Origin: Fibrobacter sp. UWH4
GTDB taxonomy: Bacteria; Fibrobacterota; Fibrobacteria; Fibrobacterales; Fibrobacteraceae
DNA: 64,000 bases
Assembly (NCBI RefSeq): GCF_900142475.1
Contig: NZ_FRAY01000003.1
Coordinates: 520,730-584,729 of the forward strand
Reading direction: 5' to 3'
This document shows, one piece after another, positions 48,647-57,590 of this stretch. Both the position numbers and the translations under genes were made by a program. The notes under the pieces are model-generated. The model ran no database searches and was not told the origin of the DNA. It was given only the letters and a program-made list of their open reading frames with translations. The stretch's first letter is position 1, and each line of letters starts with the position of its first letter.

Positions 48647-50719
48647 ATGCTGAAAAAACTTACAAATTTAATTTTCGGAGCCACTCTCTTCTTAGGGTTC
48701 ACCGCTTGCGGTGACGATGACTCGGGGTTTCACATTTCATCGGCATCCTCTATAAACAACCTACCCGATTGCTCGCGTGAAAATGCAGGTGATCGCTACT
48801 TTGTCGAAAGCAAGGACGCCGTTTACGCGTGCAATCAGGGGAAATGGGTTGATGAACGCGATCTGGATGAAGACGAGTACAGTTCGTCTTCGGACAGTAC
48901 GGATCTGAGTGCAGGTTCCAATTCGAAAAAAGGCAGTTCCTCATCGAAGAATCCTTCTTCTAGTAATGACGAAAGCTCAGATACATCCAATTCTTCGGGA
49001 AACACCTCTTTGTCGAAGAATTCCTCGTCATCTGAAGCATCTTCTTCGAACAATGAATCTTCTTCATCTTCGGAAGAAGATACCCCCGGTTTGGTAATCC
49101 AGGGAAGATACGAAGGGTTCTATTCTCATGAAGTAGCCACCAATGTTTATGCCCGACTTTTGGACAATAAGTTGGATTATGTGGATTCAACAATTGAATA
49201 CAAGGGGACTATGGATACTACCACGAACAAGTTCATTATTCGTGGAATTCCAGAAGATGCTGAATTCTTGGAAATCGAGATTATCCGCAACAACACCACG
49301 AATTCGACAATCAGGTCTTATGTCTACCAATACGGCATTGTCAATGTGAAAAAAGATACGTCTTTATTTATAAATCCGCCGTTCAGCGCAATTCAGGGCA
49401 GAATCAAGTCCTTGGTCAGGGAACAGGGCCTTTCGTTTGTCAACGCGAAACACCAGGCCGAAACGGAGCTGCAGAAGGCTTTCGGTCTCGACGAAAAATT
49501 CCATGACGTGGATAAATTCAGCGTCGCCGGGACGTCGGATACGGACAAGCTGTGGGCGACGGCGATAACCTACTTTATCGCATCGGATATGGATTTTGGT
49601 TCAAGGTATTTTGACTCGGAATCGTTTGTGAAAAACGGTGTCGTGGAGTTCGATGAAGATGCTGCCGGTGAGCTGTTTTCCGATATGTACCGTTGCTCGG
49701 GCCGCTGCTGCAGCGGATTCTGTTATTGGGCCTCGGATATTAGCGAGCAGCTGGAATATTTATTGGATGTTCTCTCGAGTCGAGGTACATGTGAAGCCTC
49801 CCGTGAAGGTGAAGTCTATTCGTTCAAGATTTCAAAAGATTACGACTATCTCTTTTATGTAACATGCGCCAAAACGCAATGGAATGAATCGACAACTATC
49901 GAAAAGTATACTTACCAGTGGGATAAGCCCTGTACACAAGGAGATTACAAAAAGGGCAATGTCACCGACAATGTGTATTTCTGCCAAAACGGATCGTGGT
50001 TCAATGCGGTTTCATGGAATCTTGATATTCCCAGAGATTACCGCCTGAACCCGACTATCGATTACGGAGAACTGGTGGATGAACGCGACGGGAAAACATA
50101 CAAAACCGTGAAAATCGGGAACAAGACCTGGATGGCGCAGAACCTCGATTTCCGTGGATACAAGACGGGTTATGAACAAGACTCTAGCATTGTTGCGAAT
50201 ATGAAAGGCCGGAATAGAGTTTGCTACAAGGATAGTACAAAGTATTGCGATGTGTGCGGAGGCATGTACAACTGGCAGGCTGCCATGAACTTGAACGGAG
50301 CTGCGGTGAATTACGACTCCGCATCTATTGCAGCCTTAATCCAGAAAGAGCACCAGGGAATTTGTCCCGAAGGCTGGCATATCCCGACGATGCTTGAATT
50401 CAAGAATATCGTGGTTGACAAGTACGGCGTACCGCTCGACAGTAACGGACATGCTCTCAGATCCCGTTATGGGTGGGGTACCAATATGGAAGACGCCTAT
50501 GGATTTTCTGCACTGCCTTGCGGCAGGCATTGGTATGCATGGAACATATCGGGCTATGCGTTCGGTGATGCCGGACGCCAGGCTTATTTCCTTGCTTACG
50601 AGGGAATCCGGGAAACCGAGGTCAGGGTTCAATCTAGCGGATTTCCCAAAATGATGATTTACACTCAGGACCATTCTGCCGACTACCATTTCTCTATCCG
50701 TTGCGTAAAAAACGACTAA
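48647..50719 (+). CDS. Large FISUMP-domain lipoprotein
   Basis: A 690-residue protein. The signal (MLKKLTNLIFGATLFLGFTACG; lipobox FTAC) is followed by a short Cys-containing domain (NLPDCSRENAGDRYFVESKD, with CNQGKWVD) that recurs before the C-terminal domain (PCTQGDYKKGNV, CQNGSWFNAV). A Ser/Asn/Glu linker spans about 75-145. The central part (150-440) is unrecognised and includes CSGRCCSGFCYW. The C-terminal FISUMP domain (about 475-690) shows YGELVDERDGKTYKTVKIG, WMAQNLDF, YNWQAAMN, ICPEGWHIPTMLEFKN and HFSIRCVKND. The start at 48647 is chosen by the signal peptide; the frame is open further upstream. Cell-surface localisation is likely, function unknown. Confidence 0.82.
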   Translation: MLKKLTNLIFGATLFLGFTACGDDDSGFHISSASSINNLPDCSRENAGDRYFVESKDAVYACNQGKWVDERDLDEDEYSSSSDSTDLSAGSNSKKGSSSSKNPSSSNDESSDTSNSSGNTSLSKNSSSSEASSSNNESSSSSEEDTPGLVIQGRYEGFYSHEVATNVYARLLDNKLDYVDSTIEYKGTMDTTTNKFIIRGIPEDAEFLEIEIIRNNTTNSTIRSYVYQYGIVNVKKDTSLFINPPFSAIQGRIKSLVREQGLSFVNAKHQAETELQKAFGLDEKFHDVDKFSVAGTSDTDKLWATAITYFIASDMDFGSRYFDSESFVKNGVVEFDEDAAGELFSDMYRCSGRCCSGFCYWASDISEQLEYLLDVLSSRGTCEASREGEVYSFKISKDYDYLFYVTCAKTQWNESTTIEKYTYQWDKPCTQGDYKKGNVTDNVYFCQNGSWFNAVSWNLDIPRDYRLNPTIDYGELVDERDGKTYKTVKIGNKTWMAQNLDFRGYKTGYEQDSSIVANMKGRNRVCYKDSTKYCDVCGGMYNWQAAMNLNGAAVNYDSASIAALIQKEHQGICPEGWHIPTMLEFKNIVVDKYGVPLDSNGHALRSRYGWGTNMEDAYGFSALPCGRHWYAWNISGYAFGDAGRQAYFLAYEGIRETEVRVQSSGFPKMMIYTQDHSADYHFSIRCVKND

Positions 50720-50738
50720 CCTTGAGGCGAAAATTTGC

Positions 50739-50746
50739 TATCTTTG
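50739..50746 (+). promoter_or_regulatory. TATCTTTG promoter element, leaderless ispG
   Basis: TATCTTTG, then GGCGC, then the ATG at 50752. The spacing is the same as at cimA and the purO-like gene. The element starts 19 nt after the end of the FISUMP gene. Confidence 0.5.
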
Positions 50747-50751
50747 GGCGC

Positions 50752-52491
50752 ATGACGAAGTTTAGCGAATTCCCGTACGTTGCCGACCGCTTCAATGCAG
50801 TCCGCAGGGAAACTGTACAAGTCCGCGTTGGCGGCGCACTTATCGGGGGCAATGCCCCCATTTTAGTTCAGTCCATGACCACCACCAAGCCGAAGGACGT
50901 CGAGAAGACGGTGGCGGAAACTTTAGCGCTTGCCAAGGTGGGCTGTGGCCTGGTTCGCATTACCGCTCCGACATTTGCTGATGCTGCAGCACTTGAAGAA
51001 GTGATGAAACAGGTGCGAGCAGCCGGCTGCACCGTTCCGGTATCTGCCGATATCCACTTCCAGCCGAAGGCCGCTTTCGAAGCCCTCAAGTGGGTCGAGA
51101 AAGTCCGCATCAATCCGGGTAACTTTGTAGACACCGGCATTTTGACGCTCGACCAGCAGACGGACAAATCTTTTGACGAGGGCAAGGAAAAGGTGGCAGA
51201 AGCCTTTACGCCGTTCGTGCAGGAGGCCAAGCGCCTGGGACGCGCCATCCGCATCGGCGTGAACCACGGTTCGCTCTCTGCCCGCATGATTTACCGCTAC
51301 GGCGATACGGTGGAGGGCATGGTGGAAAGCGCCATGGAATACCTGGCCGTGTGCGAAGCTGAACATTTTGACCAGGTGGTCCTCAGCCTCAAGAGCAGCA
51401 ACCCGCGCGTGGCGATTGCCGCCTACCGTATGCTCGCCGCGCGAATCAAGCAGGAAGGCTTTAAGCCGTACCCGTTCCACGTAGGTGTCACGGAAGCGGG
51501 CGCGGGTGCCGACGGACGCTTGAAGTCTGCAGCTGGCATCGGCGCCTTGTTGCTCGATGGCCTTGCAGACACCATCCGCGTATCGCTCACCGAAGATCCG
51601 GTGGCCGAAGTCCCTGTGGCACAGGAACTCATCAAGGCCTGCGCGTTGCCTGCTGCGCCGACGGCATACAACGTGCCGATTCTTGAAAAGGACCCGTACC
51701 ATTACGAACGCAGAGCGACGACGCCCGTCGCTGTTTCCGGCGTGGAAATTGGTGGTTCTCATCCGGTGAAGGTCGGCGTGAAGGCCGATGCAATTGCACT
51801 CACGGGCGAACGCCGCAATGCAGAATTCGCGCTCCCCAACTTGAACGAAAAGCCGATTGTGGAATTCAAGGACGCCATGGATATCGCGGGCTTTGCCCAG
51901 AATCCGGCAGCGGTACCGGCAGGTTCCGTGTTCTGCTACACGGGAGCCGAAATGGTTTCCGGCGTGCGCGCCCTTGCTGCTGCACTTGATGCAGCAGGTC
52001 GCAAAGACCCGATTTTGCTTTACGCCAAAATCGGCGACACCGAAAAGGAAACCCTCCGCGTCTCTGCCGATATCGGAAGCCTCGTGACGGACGGTCTTGG
52101 CGATGCCGTCGTGATTGACGGCTACAAGGGCGCGAAGGAATGCGTGCTCCTTGCATTCGATATTCTGCAGGCCGCCTACTGCCGCCGCAGCAAGACGAAC
52201 TTTATCAGCTGCCCCAGCTGCGGCCGCACCTTGTACGACATCCAGCAGGTCATGGGCAAGATCAAGGCCCGCTTCGGCCACCTCTCCGACATTTCCATCG
52301 GCATCATGGGCTGCATCGTGAACGGCCCAGGCGAAATGGCGGACGCCGACTTCGGGTACGTGGGCGGTGGCCCCGGCCGCATTACCTTGTTCGAGGGCAA
52401 GACGGCAGTCAAGAAGAACATTCCCGAAGAGGACGCCATCGAGGAACTCGTGAATTTGATCAAGGAAAGAGGCCGCTGGCAAGAACCCTAA
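50752..52491 (+). CDS. ispG: 4-hydroxy-3-methylbut-2-enyl diphosphate synthase, long form
   Basis: IspG (GcpE) reduces MEcPP to HMBPP in the MEP isoprenoid pathway with an Fe-S cluster. The N-terminal TIM barrel shows GNAPILVQSMTTTKPKDVE, VRITAPTFADAAAL and SADIHFQPKAA; the cluster ligands are in SCPSCGRTLYD and GIMGCIVNGPGEM. The 579-residue length is far above the 370-400 of the common form and fits the three-domain form known in plants, Chlamydia and Bacteroidetes, with an extra central domain (about residues 290-480). The start at 50752 gives the family N-terminus; no ribosome site is present. Confidence 0.93.
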   Translation: MTKFSEFPYVADRFNAVRRETVQVRVGGALIGGNAPILVQSMTTTKPKDVEKTVAETLALAKVGCGLVRITAPTFADAAALEEVMKQVRAAGCTVPVSADIHFQPKAAFEALKWVEKVRINPGNFVDTGILTLDQQTDKSFDEGKEKVAEAFTPFVQEAKRLGRAIRIGVNHGSLSARMIYRYGDTVEGMVESAMEYLAVCEAEHFDQVVLSLKSSNPRVAIAAYRMLAARIKQEGFKPYPFHVGVTEAGAGADGRLKSAAGIGALLLDGLADTIRVSLTEDPVAEVPVAQELIKACALPAAPTAYNVPILEKDPYHYERRATTPVAVSGVEIGGSHPVKVGVKADAIALTGERRNAEFALPNLNEKPIVEFKDAMDIAGFAQNPAAVPAGSVFCYTGAEMVSGVRALAAALDAAGRKDPILLYAKIGDTEKETLRVSADIGSLVTDGLGDAVVIDGYKGAKECVLLAFDILQAAYCRRSKTNFISCPSCGRTLYDIQQVMGKIKARFGHLSDISIGIMGCIVNGPGEMADADFGYVGGGPGRITLFEGKTAVKKNIPEEDAIEELVNLIKERGRWQEP

Positions 52492-52610
52492 AAGTGGTTA
52501 GTAAACAGTGGCTAGTAAACAGGAATATTTAAGTGGCTAGTAAACAGGAATGTAAAAGGAAAGTTCTTATTACAATCCTAACCACTAATCACTAACCACC
52601 AATCACTAAG
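52492..52610. repeat. 7-bp repeats in both orientations between ispG and serA
   Basis: Units GTGGTTA, GTAAACA, GTGGCTA, GTAAACA run from about 52496, and GTGGCTA-GTAAACA recurs near 52532. An inverted set, CTAACCA, CTAATCA, CTAACCA, CCAATCA, fills about 52577-52604. GTGGTTAG can pair with CTAACCAC across the block. Confidence 0.8.
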
Positions 52611-52636
52611 TTTTAACTTAAACAAAGGACAATACA

Positions 52637-53803
52637 ATGGCAACTATTAAGACGATGAACAACATTTCCAAGAAAGGCCTGAGCCTGTTTGGCTCGTTCT
52701 ACCAGGTTTCCGACTCCGTTGAGAATCCGGATGCCATCTTGGTGCGTTCCGCCCAGGTTGATACCGACAACTTTGACGGCCTGCTGGCTGTCGCCCGCGC
52801 CGGCGCTGGCGTGAACAACATCACCATCGACAAGGCTTCCGCGAAGGGCATCTGCGTGTTCAACACCCCGGGTGCAAACGCCAACGCCGTTGCCGAGCTC
52901 GTGATGACCGTGCTCGGCATGGCCGTCCGTAACGTGGACAAGGCTGCTGCATGGGTCAAGAACCTCGACACCACCGACCCGGACCTCGCGAAGACCGTCG
53001 AAAGCGGCAAGAAGAAATTCGCCGGCATGGAACTCGCAGGCAAGACTCTCGGCGTAATCGGCCTCGGCAAGATCGGCGTGCTCGTCGCTAACTATGCCCG
53101 TTGGAAGAACATGCGCGTCATCGCTTACGAACCGTATCCGAACGCCGCCAATATGCACGAACTTTCCAACAAGGTGGAAATTGCCGACCTCGACACCGTG
53201 ATTGCGAAGTCTGACTTCCTCACCGTGCACGTTCCGTTCATCAAGGGCGTGACCGAAAACCTCCTCAACCGCAAGAACCTCGCACAGTTCAAGGGTAGCT
53301 ACATCATGAACTTTGCTCGCGGTGGCATCGTGGAAATGGATCCGGTCAACGAAATGCTCGCTTCGGGTTCCCTCCAGGGTTACCTCTGCGACTTCCCGAC
53401 TGCAGACCTCATCAAGAACGACAAGGTGACCTGCTTCCCGCACCTCGGTGCCTCTACCGAAGAAGCCGAAGAAAACTGCGCCGTGATGGCCGTCGAAGAA
53501 TTGAAGGACTACATCGAATTCGGTTGCGTCCGCAATTCCGTGAACTTCCCGGCCCTCGTTGATCACCCGCATGCCGGCGTCAAGAGCCGCGTCGTGGTCA
53601 TCAACCAGGACGTTCCGAATATGATTTCCGAAATCACGAAGGTATTCGGTGCCGAAGGCGTGAACATCGCCAGCTTCTCTAACAAGAGCAACGGCAAGAT
53701 CGGCTACAACCTCGTTGACGTGGAAAGCAAGGTGGACGACTCCATCATCGAGAAGCTCTCCAAGCTCGAGAAGGTCATCAAGGTCCGCGTTATCCATTTC
53801 TAG
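52637..53803 (+). CDS. serA: D-3-phosphoglycerate dehydrogenase
   Basis: SerA starts serine synthesis by oxidising 3-phosphoglycerate. The 388-residue protein has the D-2-hydroxyacid dehydrogenase fold: NTPGANANAVAELVMT, the NAD site GVIGLGKIGVLVANYA, NFARGGIVE and the catalytic His in CFPHLGASTEEAE. A C-terminal ACT domain (about 318-388: VVINQDVPNMISEITKVFG) suggests feedback by serine. The protein lacks the extra intervening domain of the long forms. AAAGGA stands before the ATG, and a perfect terminator follows. No serC is adjacent. Confidence 0.92.
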   Translation: MATIKTMNNISKKGLSLFGSFYQVSDSVENPDAILVRSAQVDTDNFDGLLAVARAGAGVNNITIDKASAKGICVFNTPGANANAVAELVMTVLGMAVRNVDKAAAWVKNLDTTDPDLAKTVESGKKKFAGMELAGKTLGVIGLGKIGVLVANYARWKNMRVIAYEPYPNAANMHELSNKVEIADLDTVIAKSDFLTVHVPFIKGVTENLLNRKNLAQFKGSYIMNFARGGIVEMDPVNEMLASGSLQGYLCDFPTADLIKNDKVTCFPHLGASTEEAEENCAVMAVEELKDYIEFGCVRNSVNFPALVDHPHAGVKSRVVVINQDVPNMISEITKVFGAEGVNIASFSNKSNGKIGYNLVDVESKVDDSIIEKLSKLEKVIKVRVIHF

Positions 53804-53830
53804 TAGAAAGAGATTTCTCGCACTCAATGA

Positions 53831-53860
53831 AGCGACCCACTAACGGTGGGTCGTTTTTTT
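53831..53860 (+). terminator. Terminator of serA
   Basis: CGACCCAC-TAACG-GTGGGTCG followed by seven T. Confidence 0.95.
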
Positions 53861-53894
53861 ATTTATTCTTTGTCCGAAACGAATACGTTTAAGT

Positions 53895-53902
53895 TATATT
53901 TA
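53895..53902 (+). promoter_or_regulatory. TATATTTA promoter element of glgB
   Basis: TATATTTA lies 33 nt before the glgB ATG, which also has AAAGGAG. Confidence 0.45.
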
Positions 53903-53935
53903 CATCGTTAAACTAGGTGTTTAAAGGAGTATTGT

Positions 53936-56152
53936 ATGGAATGGAACGACTTTACGAGCCTCACGTCGGAAGACATGCGCGCCATTTGGGATTTTAGTAC
54001 GAAAGATCCGTTTTCCATTTTGGGAATTCACCCGCTGAATACAGATCGTGGTGTCAAGACGGTGATTCGCGCCTACCAGCCGCAGGCCAGTTTCATTCGC
54101 GGAGAATCCTGCGACGGTGAATACGAATTTGATTTCATGAAAATCGGTAACACGGGATTCTTCGAAGCGATTCTCGACAAAGAATACGAACCGTTCTTTT
54201 ACAACCTGATTATCAAGCAGGACGACGGCAACGAATACACGCTCACCGACCCGTATGCATTCCTCCCTGTACTTAGCGACTTTGACCGCCACCTGATTTC
54301 GAGCGGCACGCACTATGAGCTTTACCGCAAACTGGGCGCAAACCTTGTTGAACACCAGGGCTTTAAAGGCGTACACTTCGCCGTCTGGGCTCCGAACGCC
54401 CACGCCGTTTCCGTGGTCGGTAGCTTTAACAGCTGGGACGGCCGCCGCAACCAGATGCGCATGCTGGGCAGTTCCGGCATCTGGGAAATCTTCATTCCGA
54501 ACATCGGCGAGAACGAACTCTACCGTTTCGAAATCCACGGCGCCGACGGCAACCTGCATGTTAAAGTGGACCCGCTCGCAAAACTCAGCGAAGTCCGTCC
54601 GGCAACCGCCTCCATCACCACGCACCTCGACGGCTACGAATGGGGCGACGACCTTTACATGTCTACGCATTGGGCAACCAAGGTCTTCGGTTCGCCCATG
54701 AACATTTACGAAGTCCACGCCGGTTCCTGGCGCCGCGCCCCCGCGAATCCGGACCGTTTCTTGAACTGGGACGAACTTGCCGAAACCTTGATTCCGTACC
54801 TCAAGGAAATGGGCTACACCCATGTGGAATTCTTGCCGCTCGCCGAACACCCGCTCGACGAATCCTGGGGCTACCAGGTGACCGGTTACTACTCCCCCAC
54901 AAGCCGTTACGGCACACCGGACCAGTTTAGACACTTCGTGGACCTCTGCCACCAGAACGAAATCGGCGTGATCGTGGACTGGGTTCCGGCCCACTTCCCG
55001 AAAGACGCTCACGCTCTCGGCCGTTTCGACGGCACCGCCTGTTACGAACATGCCGACCCGCGCCAGGGTGAACACCCGCACTGGGGCACCTACATCTTTA
55101 ACCTGGGCCGCAACGAAGTCAAGAACTTCCTTATCGCAAACGCCATGTACTGGCTCAAGGAATTCCACTGCGACGGCCTGCGAGTTGACGCCGTGGCCTC
55201 GATGCTTTACCTCGACTACGGCAAGGGCCCCGGCCAGTGGGTGCCGAACAAGGACGGCGGCAACATCAACTACGATACGCTCGAATTCCTGAAGCACCTG
55301 AACAGCATCATGGGCCGCCTCACGCCGCATGCGATTTTGATTGCCGAAGAATCCACCAGCTTCCCCTCTATCACGCGTCCGCCTGAACAGGGAGGCCTCG
55401 GCTTCCACTACAAGTGGAACATGGGCTGGATGAACGACTTCCTCAGCTACATTCAGCACGAACCGATTCACCGTAAGTACCACCACAACCAGCTGACCTT
55501 CAGCATGGTGTACGCCTACAGCGAAAACTTCATCCAGGTGTTCAGCCACGACGAAGTGGTGCACGGCAAGGGTTCCATGCTCGGCAAGATGCCGGGCGAC
55601 AACTGGCAGAAGTTTGCAAACCTCCGCCTCACCTACGCCTTCCAGTACGCGCACCCGGGCAAGAAGCTCAACTTCATGGGCAACGAGTTCGGCCAATTCC
55701 GCGAATGGAACGAAAAGCGCTCGCTCGACTGGCACCTGATCAGCTGGGATAGCCACGGCAAGCTCCTCGAAATGATGAAGGTACTGAACCACCTGTACAA
55801 GGAAAACGCCCCGTTCTGGGAAATCGACCACTACTACACCGGTTTTGAATGGATCTGGTGCGACGATGCCGACAATTCCATCGTGAGTTTCGTCCGCAAG
55901 GACGACCACGGGAACCAGATTCTGTGCGTGTTCAACTTCACGCCGGTGGTCCGCAACGACTACCGCCTGGGCGCTCCGACCCGCGGCAAGTGGAAGGAAA
56001 TCTTCAACACCGATGCCGCTATGTTCGGAGGTTCTAACGTGGGTAACTTTGGCGAAGTCTGGACGCAGGACATTCCGTGGCAGAACCGCGAATGCAGCCT
56101 GAACATCAAGCTTCCGCCGCTTGCTGCAGTCTATTTCCGCCTGGAACGCTAA
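53936..56152 (+). CDS. glgB: 1,4-alpha-glucan branching enzyme
   Basis: GlgB makes alpha-1,6 branches in glycogen, which Fibrobacter stores in quantity. The 738-residue protein has an N-terminal domain (about 15-115), a CBM48 (GFKGVHFAVWAPNAHAVSVVG), and a GH13 barrel from about 250: IYEVHAGSWRR, VDWVPAHFPKD, GLRVDAVASMLYLDY with the nucleophile Asp, LIAEESTSFPSI with the acid Glu, and FSHDEVVHGKGSM. AAAGGAG precedes the ATG. murA follows on the same strand behind 7-bp repeats; no other glg gene is near. Confidence 0.95.
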   Translation: MEWNDFTSLTSEDMRAIWDFSTKDPFSILGIHPLNTDRGVKTVIRAYQPQASFIRGESCDGEYEFDFMKIGNTGFFEAILDKEYEPFFYNLIIKQDDGNEYTLTDPYAFLPVLSDFDRHLISSGTHYELYRKLGANLVEHQGFKGVHFAVWAPNAHAVSVVGSFNSWDGRRNQMRMLGSSGIWEIFIPNIGENELYRFEIHGADGNLHVKVDPLAKLSEVRPATASITTHLDGYEWGDDLYMSTHWATKVFGSPMNIYEVHAGSWRRAPANPDRFLNWDELAETLIPYLKEMGYTHVEFLPLAEHPLDESWGYQVTGYYSPTSRYGTPDQFRHFVDLCHQNEIGVIVDWVPAHFPKDAHALGRFDGTACYEHADPRQGEHPHWGTYIFNLGRNEVKNFLIANAMYWLKEFHCDGLRVDAVASMLYLDYGKGPGQWVPNKDGGNINYDTLEFLKHLNSIMGRLTPHAILIAEESTSFPSITRPPEQGGLGFHYKWNMGWMNDFLSYIQHEPIHRKYHHNQLTFSMVYAYSENFIQVFSHDEVVHGKGSMLGKMPGDNWQKFANLRLTYAFQYAHPGKKLNFMGNEFGQFREWNEKRSLDWHLISWDSHGKLLEMMKVLNHLYKENAPFWEIDHYYTGFEWIWCDDADNSIVSFVRKDDHGNQILCVFNFTPVVRNDYRLGAPTRGKWKEIFNTDAAMFGGSNVGNFGEVWTQDIPWQNRECSLNIKLPPLAAVYFRLER

Positions 56153-56175
56153 GAATTTAAGACAAACTAAACATC

Positions 56176-56204
56176 TTCTGAATTCTGAATACAGAAATCT
56201 GAAT
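56176..56204 (+). repeat. 7-bp repeats between glgB and murA
   Basis: Units TTCTGAA, TTCTGAA, TACAGAA, ATCTGAA run up to 6 nt before the murA ATG, so they occupy the place of its leader. Confidence 0.75.
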
Positions 56205-56209
56205 TAACT

Positions 56210-57487
56210 ATGTACCAGTTTATTGTTCCCCAAGTCAAGAAGCCGCTCGACGGCGAAGTTGAAATTTCCGGGGCTAAGAATGCAGTGCTCGCCGTGATGG
56301 CCGCAGCACTTCTTGCCGACGGCGTATCCGAAATCACGAACGTGCCGCACCTCAAGGACATGAAGACGATGTCCGACGTGTTGCGCGTTATCGGTTGCCA
56401 TATCAGCGGCGAAGCTCACTGCCTTAAAATCGATACCCGCGGAGCCGATCACTTGGAAGCGCCTTACGAACTCGTGAAGACGATGCGTGCGAGCTTCTAT
56501 GTGTTGGGCCCGCTCGTCGCAAGGTTCGGACGTTGCCGCGTCTCGCTCCCCGGCGGTTGCGCCTGGGGCCCGCGCCCCGTCGATTTGCACCTAAAAGGGC
56601 TCGAGGCGCTCGGTGCAAAGATTACAGTAACGCATGGCTATGTCGAAGCCACCTGCGACGGTCGCCTCCCCGGCGGAACCTTCCACTTCCCGATTTCGAG
56701 CGTTGGCGCCACGGTGAACGTGCTGATGGCGGCGACGCTCGCCAAGGGCACCAGCGTGCTCCAAAACGCCGCACTTGAACCTGAAATTGATAACCTCGTC
56801 GATTACCTCATCGGCATGGGTGCGAAAATTCAGGGACGCGGCACGCGTACCCTGACGGTAACGGGCGTAGAATCCCTACGCCCCGGCAATGGTGTCACCA
56901 TCCCCGACCGTATCGAGGCGGGCACCTTCCTCTGCGGTGCCGCCATTACCCGCGGCCGCGTTCGAGTGAACAAGATCATTCCCGAACACATCGCCTCGAC
57001 CCTCGATGCCTTCCGCGACATGAACTGCAAGGTGAATGTCGGCCCCGACTGGGCCGAAGTCGATGCCCGTGACGTAGAACTCAAGCCGATTACCATCCAA
57101 ACGCTCCCCTTCCCAGGCTACCCCACCGATATGCAGGCGCCGCTCATGGCAACGCTCCTCTCGGTTCCCGGAAACAGCGTCATCCAGGACACCGTCTATA
57201 ACGACCGTTTCAAGCATGTAGCCGAAATGGAACGCCTCGGTGCAAGCATTACGCTGAGCGGCAACACCGCCACCATCAAGGGCGGCCTCCCGCTCGAAGG
57301 TGCCGACGTCATGGGCTCCGACCTGCGCGCCTCCGCCGCGCTCGTCCTCGCAGCCTTAATCGCCGAAGGCGAAACCAAGATTAGCCGCATTTACCACCTC
57401 GACCGCGGTTACGAAGATTTCGAAGCGAAAATGGCAAAGCTCGGCGCCAAAGTCGAGCGAGTCGTCATCGACGCCGACGAACCGTAG
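56210..57487 (+). CDS. murA: UDP-N-acetylglucosamine 1-carboxyvinyltransferase
   Basis: MurA adds enolpyruvate to UDP-GlcNAc, the first committed step of peptidoglycan synthesis and the target of fosfomycin. The 425-residue protein has the EPSP-synthase-like double fold: VEISGAKNAVLAVMAAALLA near the N-terminus, LPGGCAWGPRPVDLHL with the catalytic Cys (so fosfomycin-sensitive type), FPGYPTDMQAPLMA and GSDLRASAALVLA. No ribosome site is visible; 7-bp repeats fill the leader. The stop codon begins another 7-bp repeat block. Confidence 0.95.
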   Translation: MYQFIVPQVKKPLDGEVEISGAKNAVLAVMAAALLADGVSEITNVPHLKDMKTMSDVLRVIGCHISGEAHCLKIDTRGADHLEAPYELVKTMRASFYVLGPLVARFGRCRVSLPGGCAWGPRPVDLHLKGLEALGAKITVTHGYVEATCDGRLPGGTFHFPISSVGATVNVLMAATLAKGTSVLQNAALEPEIDNLVDYLIGMGAKIQGRGTRTLTVTGVESLRPGNGVTIPDRIEAGTFLCGAAITRGRVRVNKIIPEHIASTLDAFRDMNCKVNVGPDWAEVDARDVELKPITIQTLPFPGYPTDMQAPLMATLLSVPGNSVIQDTVYNDRFKHVAEMERLGASITLSGNTATIKGGLPLEGADVMGSDLRASAALVLAALIAEGETKISRIYHLDRGYEDFEAKMAKLGAKVERVVIDADEP

Positions 57488-57540
57488 ACTAGACGAGAGA
57501 ACGCCGCTACGCGGCTACAGACGAGAGACTAAAGAATAAA
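57485..57540. repeat. 7-bp repeats (GACGAGA family) behind murA
   Basis: GACGAGA (about 57492), GACGAGA (57520-57526), GACTAAA (57527-57533) and GAATAAA (57534-57540), with a GCCGCTACGCGGC hairpin between. GACGAGA-GACTAAA also occurs inside the RluA gene. Confidence 0.8.
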
Positions 57541-57573
57541 CTCCGGCGAAGCAATCGTCGGAGTTTTCGTTTT
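57538..57573. terminator. Bidirectional terminator between murA and the cpoB-like gene
   Basis: AAACTCCGGCG-AAGCAAT-CGTCGGAGTTTT, followed by CGTTTTC, between convergent genes. Confidence 0.8.
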
Positions 57574-57590
57574 CAAAAGATTTTGAACTG

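Noticed and set aside
50923..55909. Long minus-strand frames antisense to ispG, serA and glgB
   Set aside because: They have no ribosome sites or recognisable domains and follow the codon bias of the sense genes.
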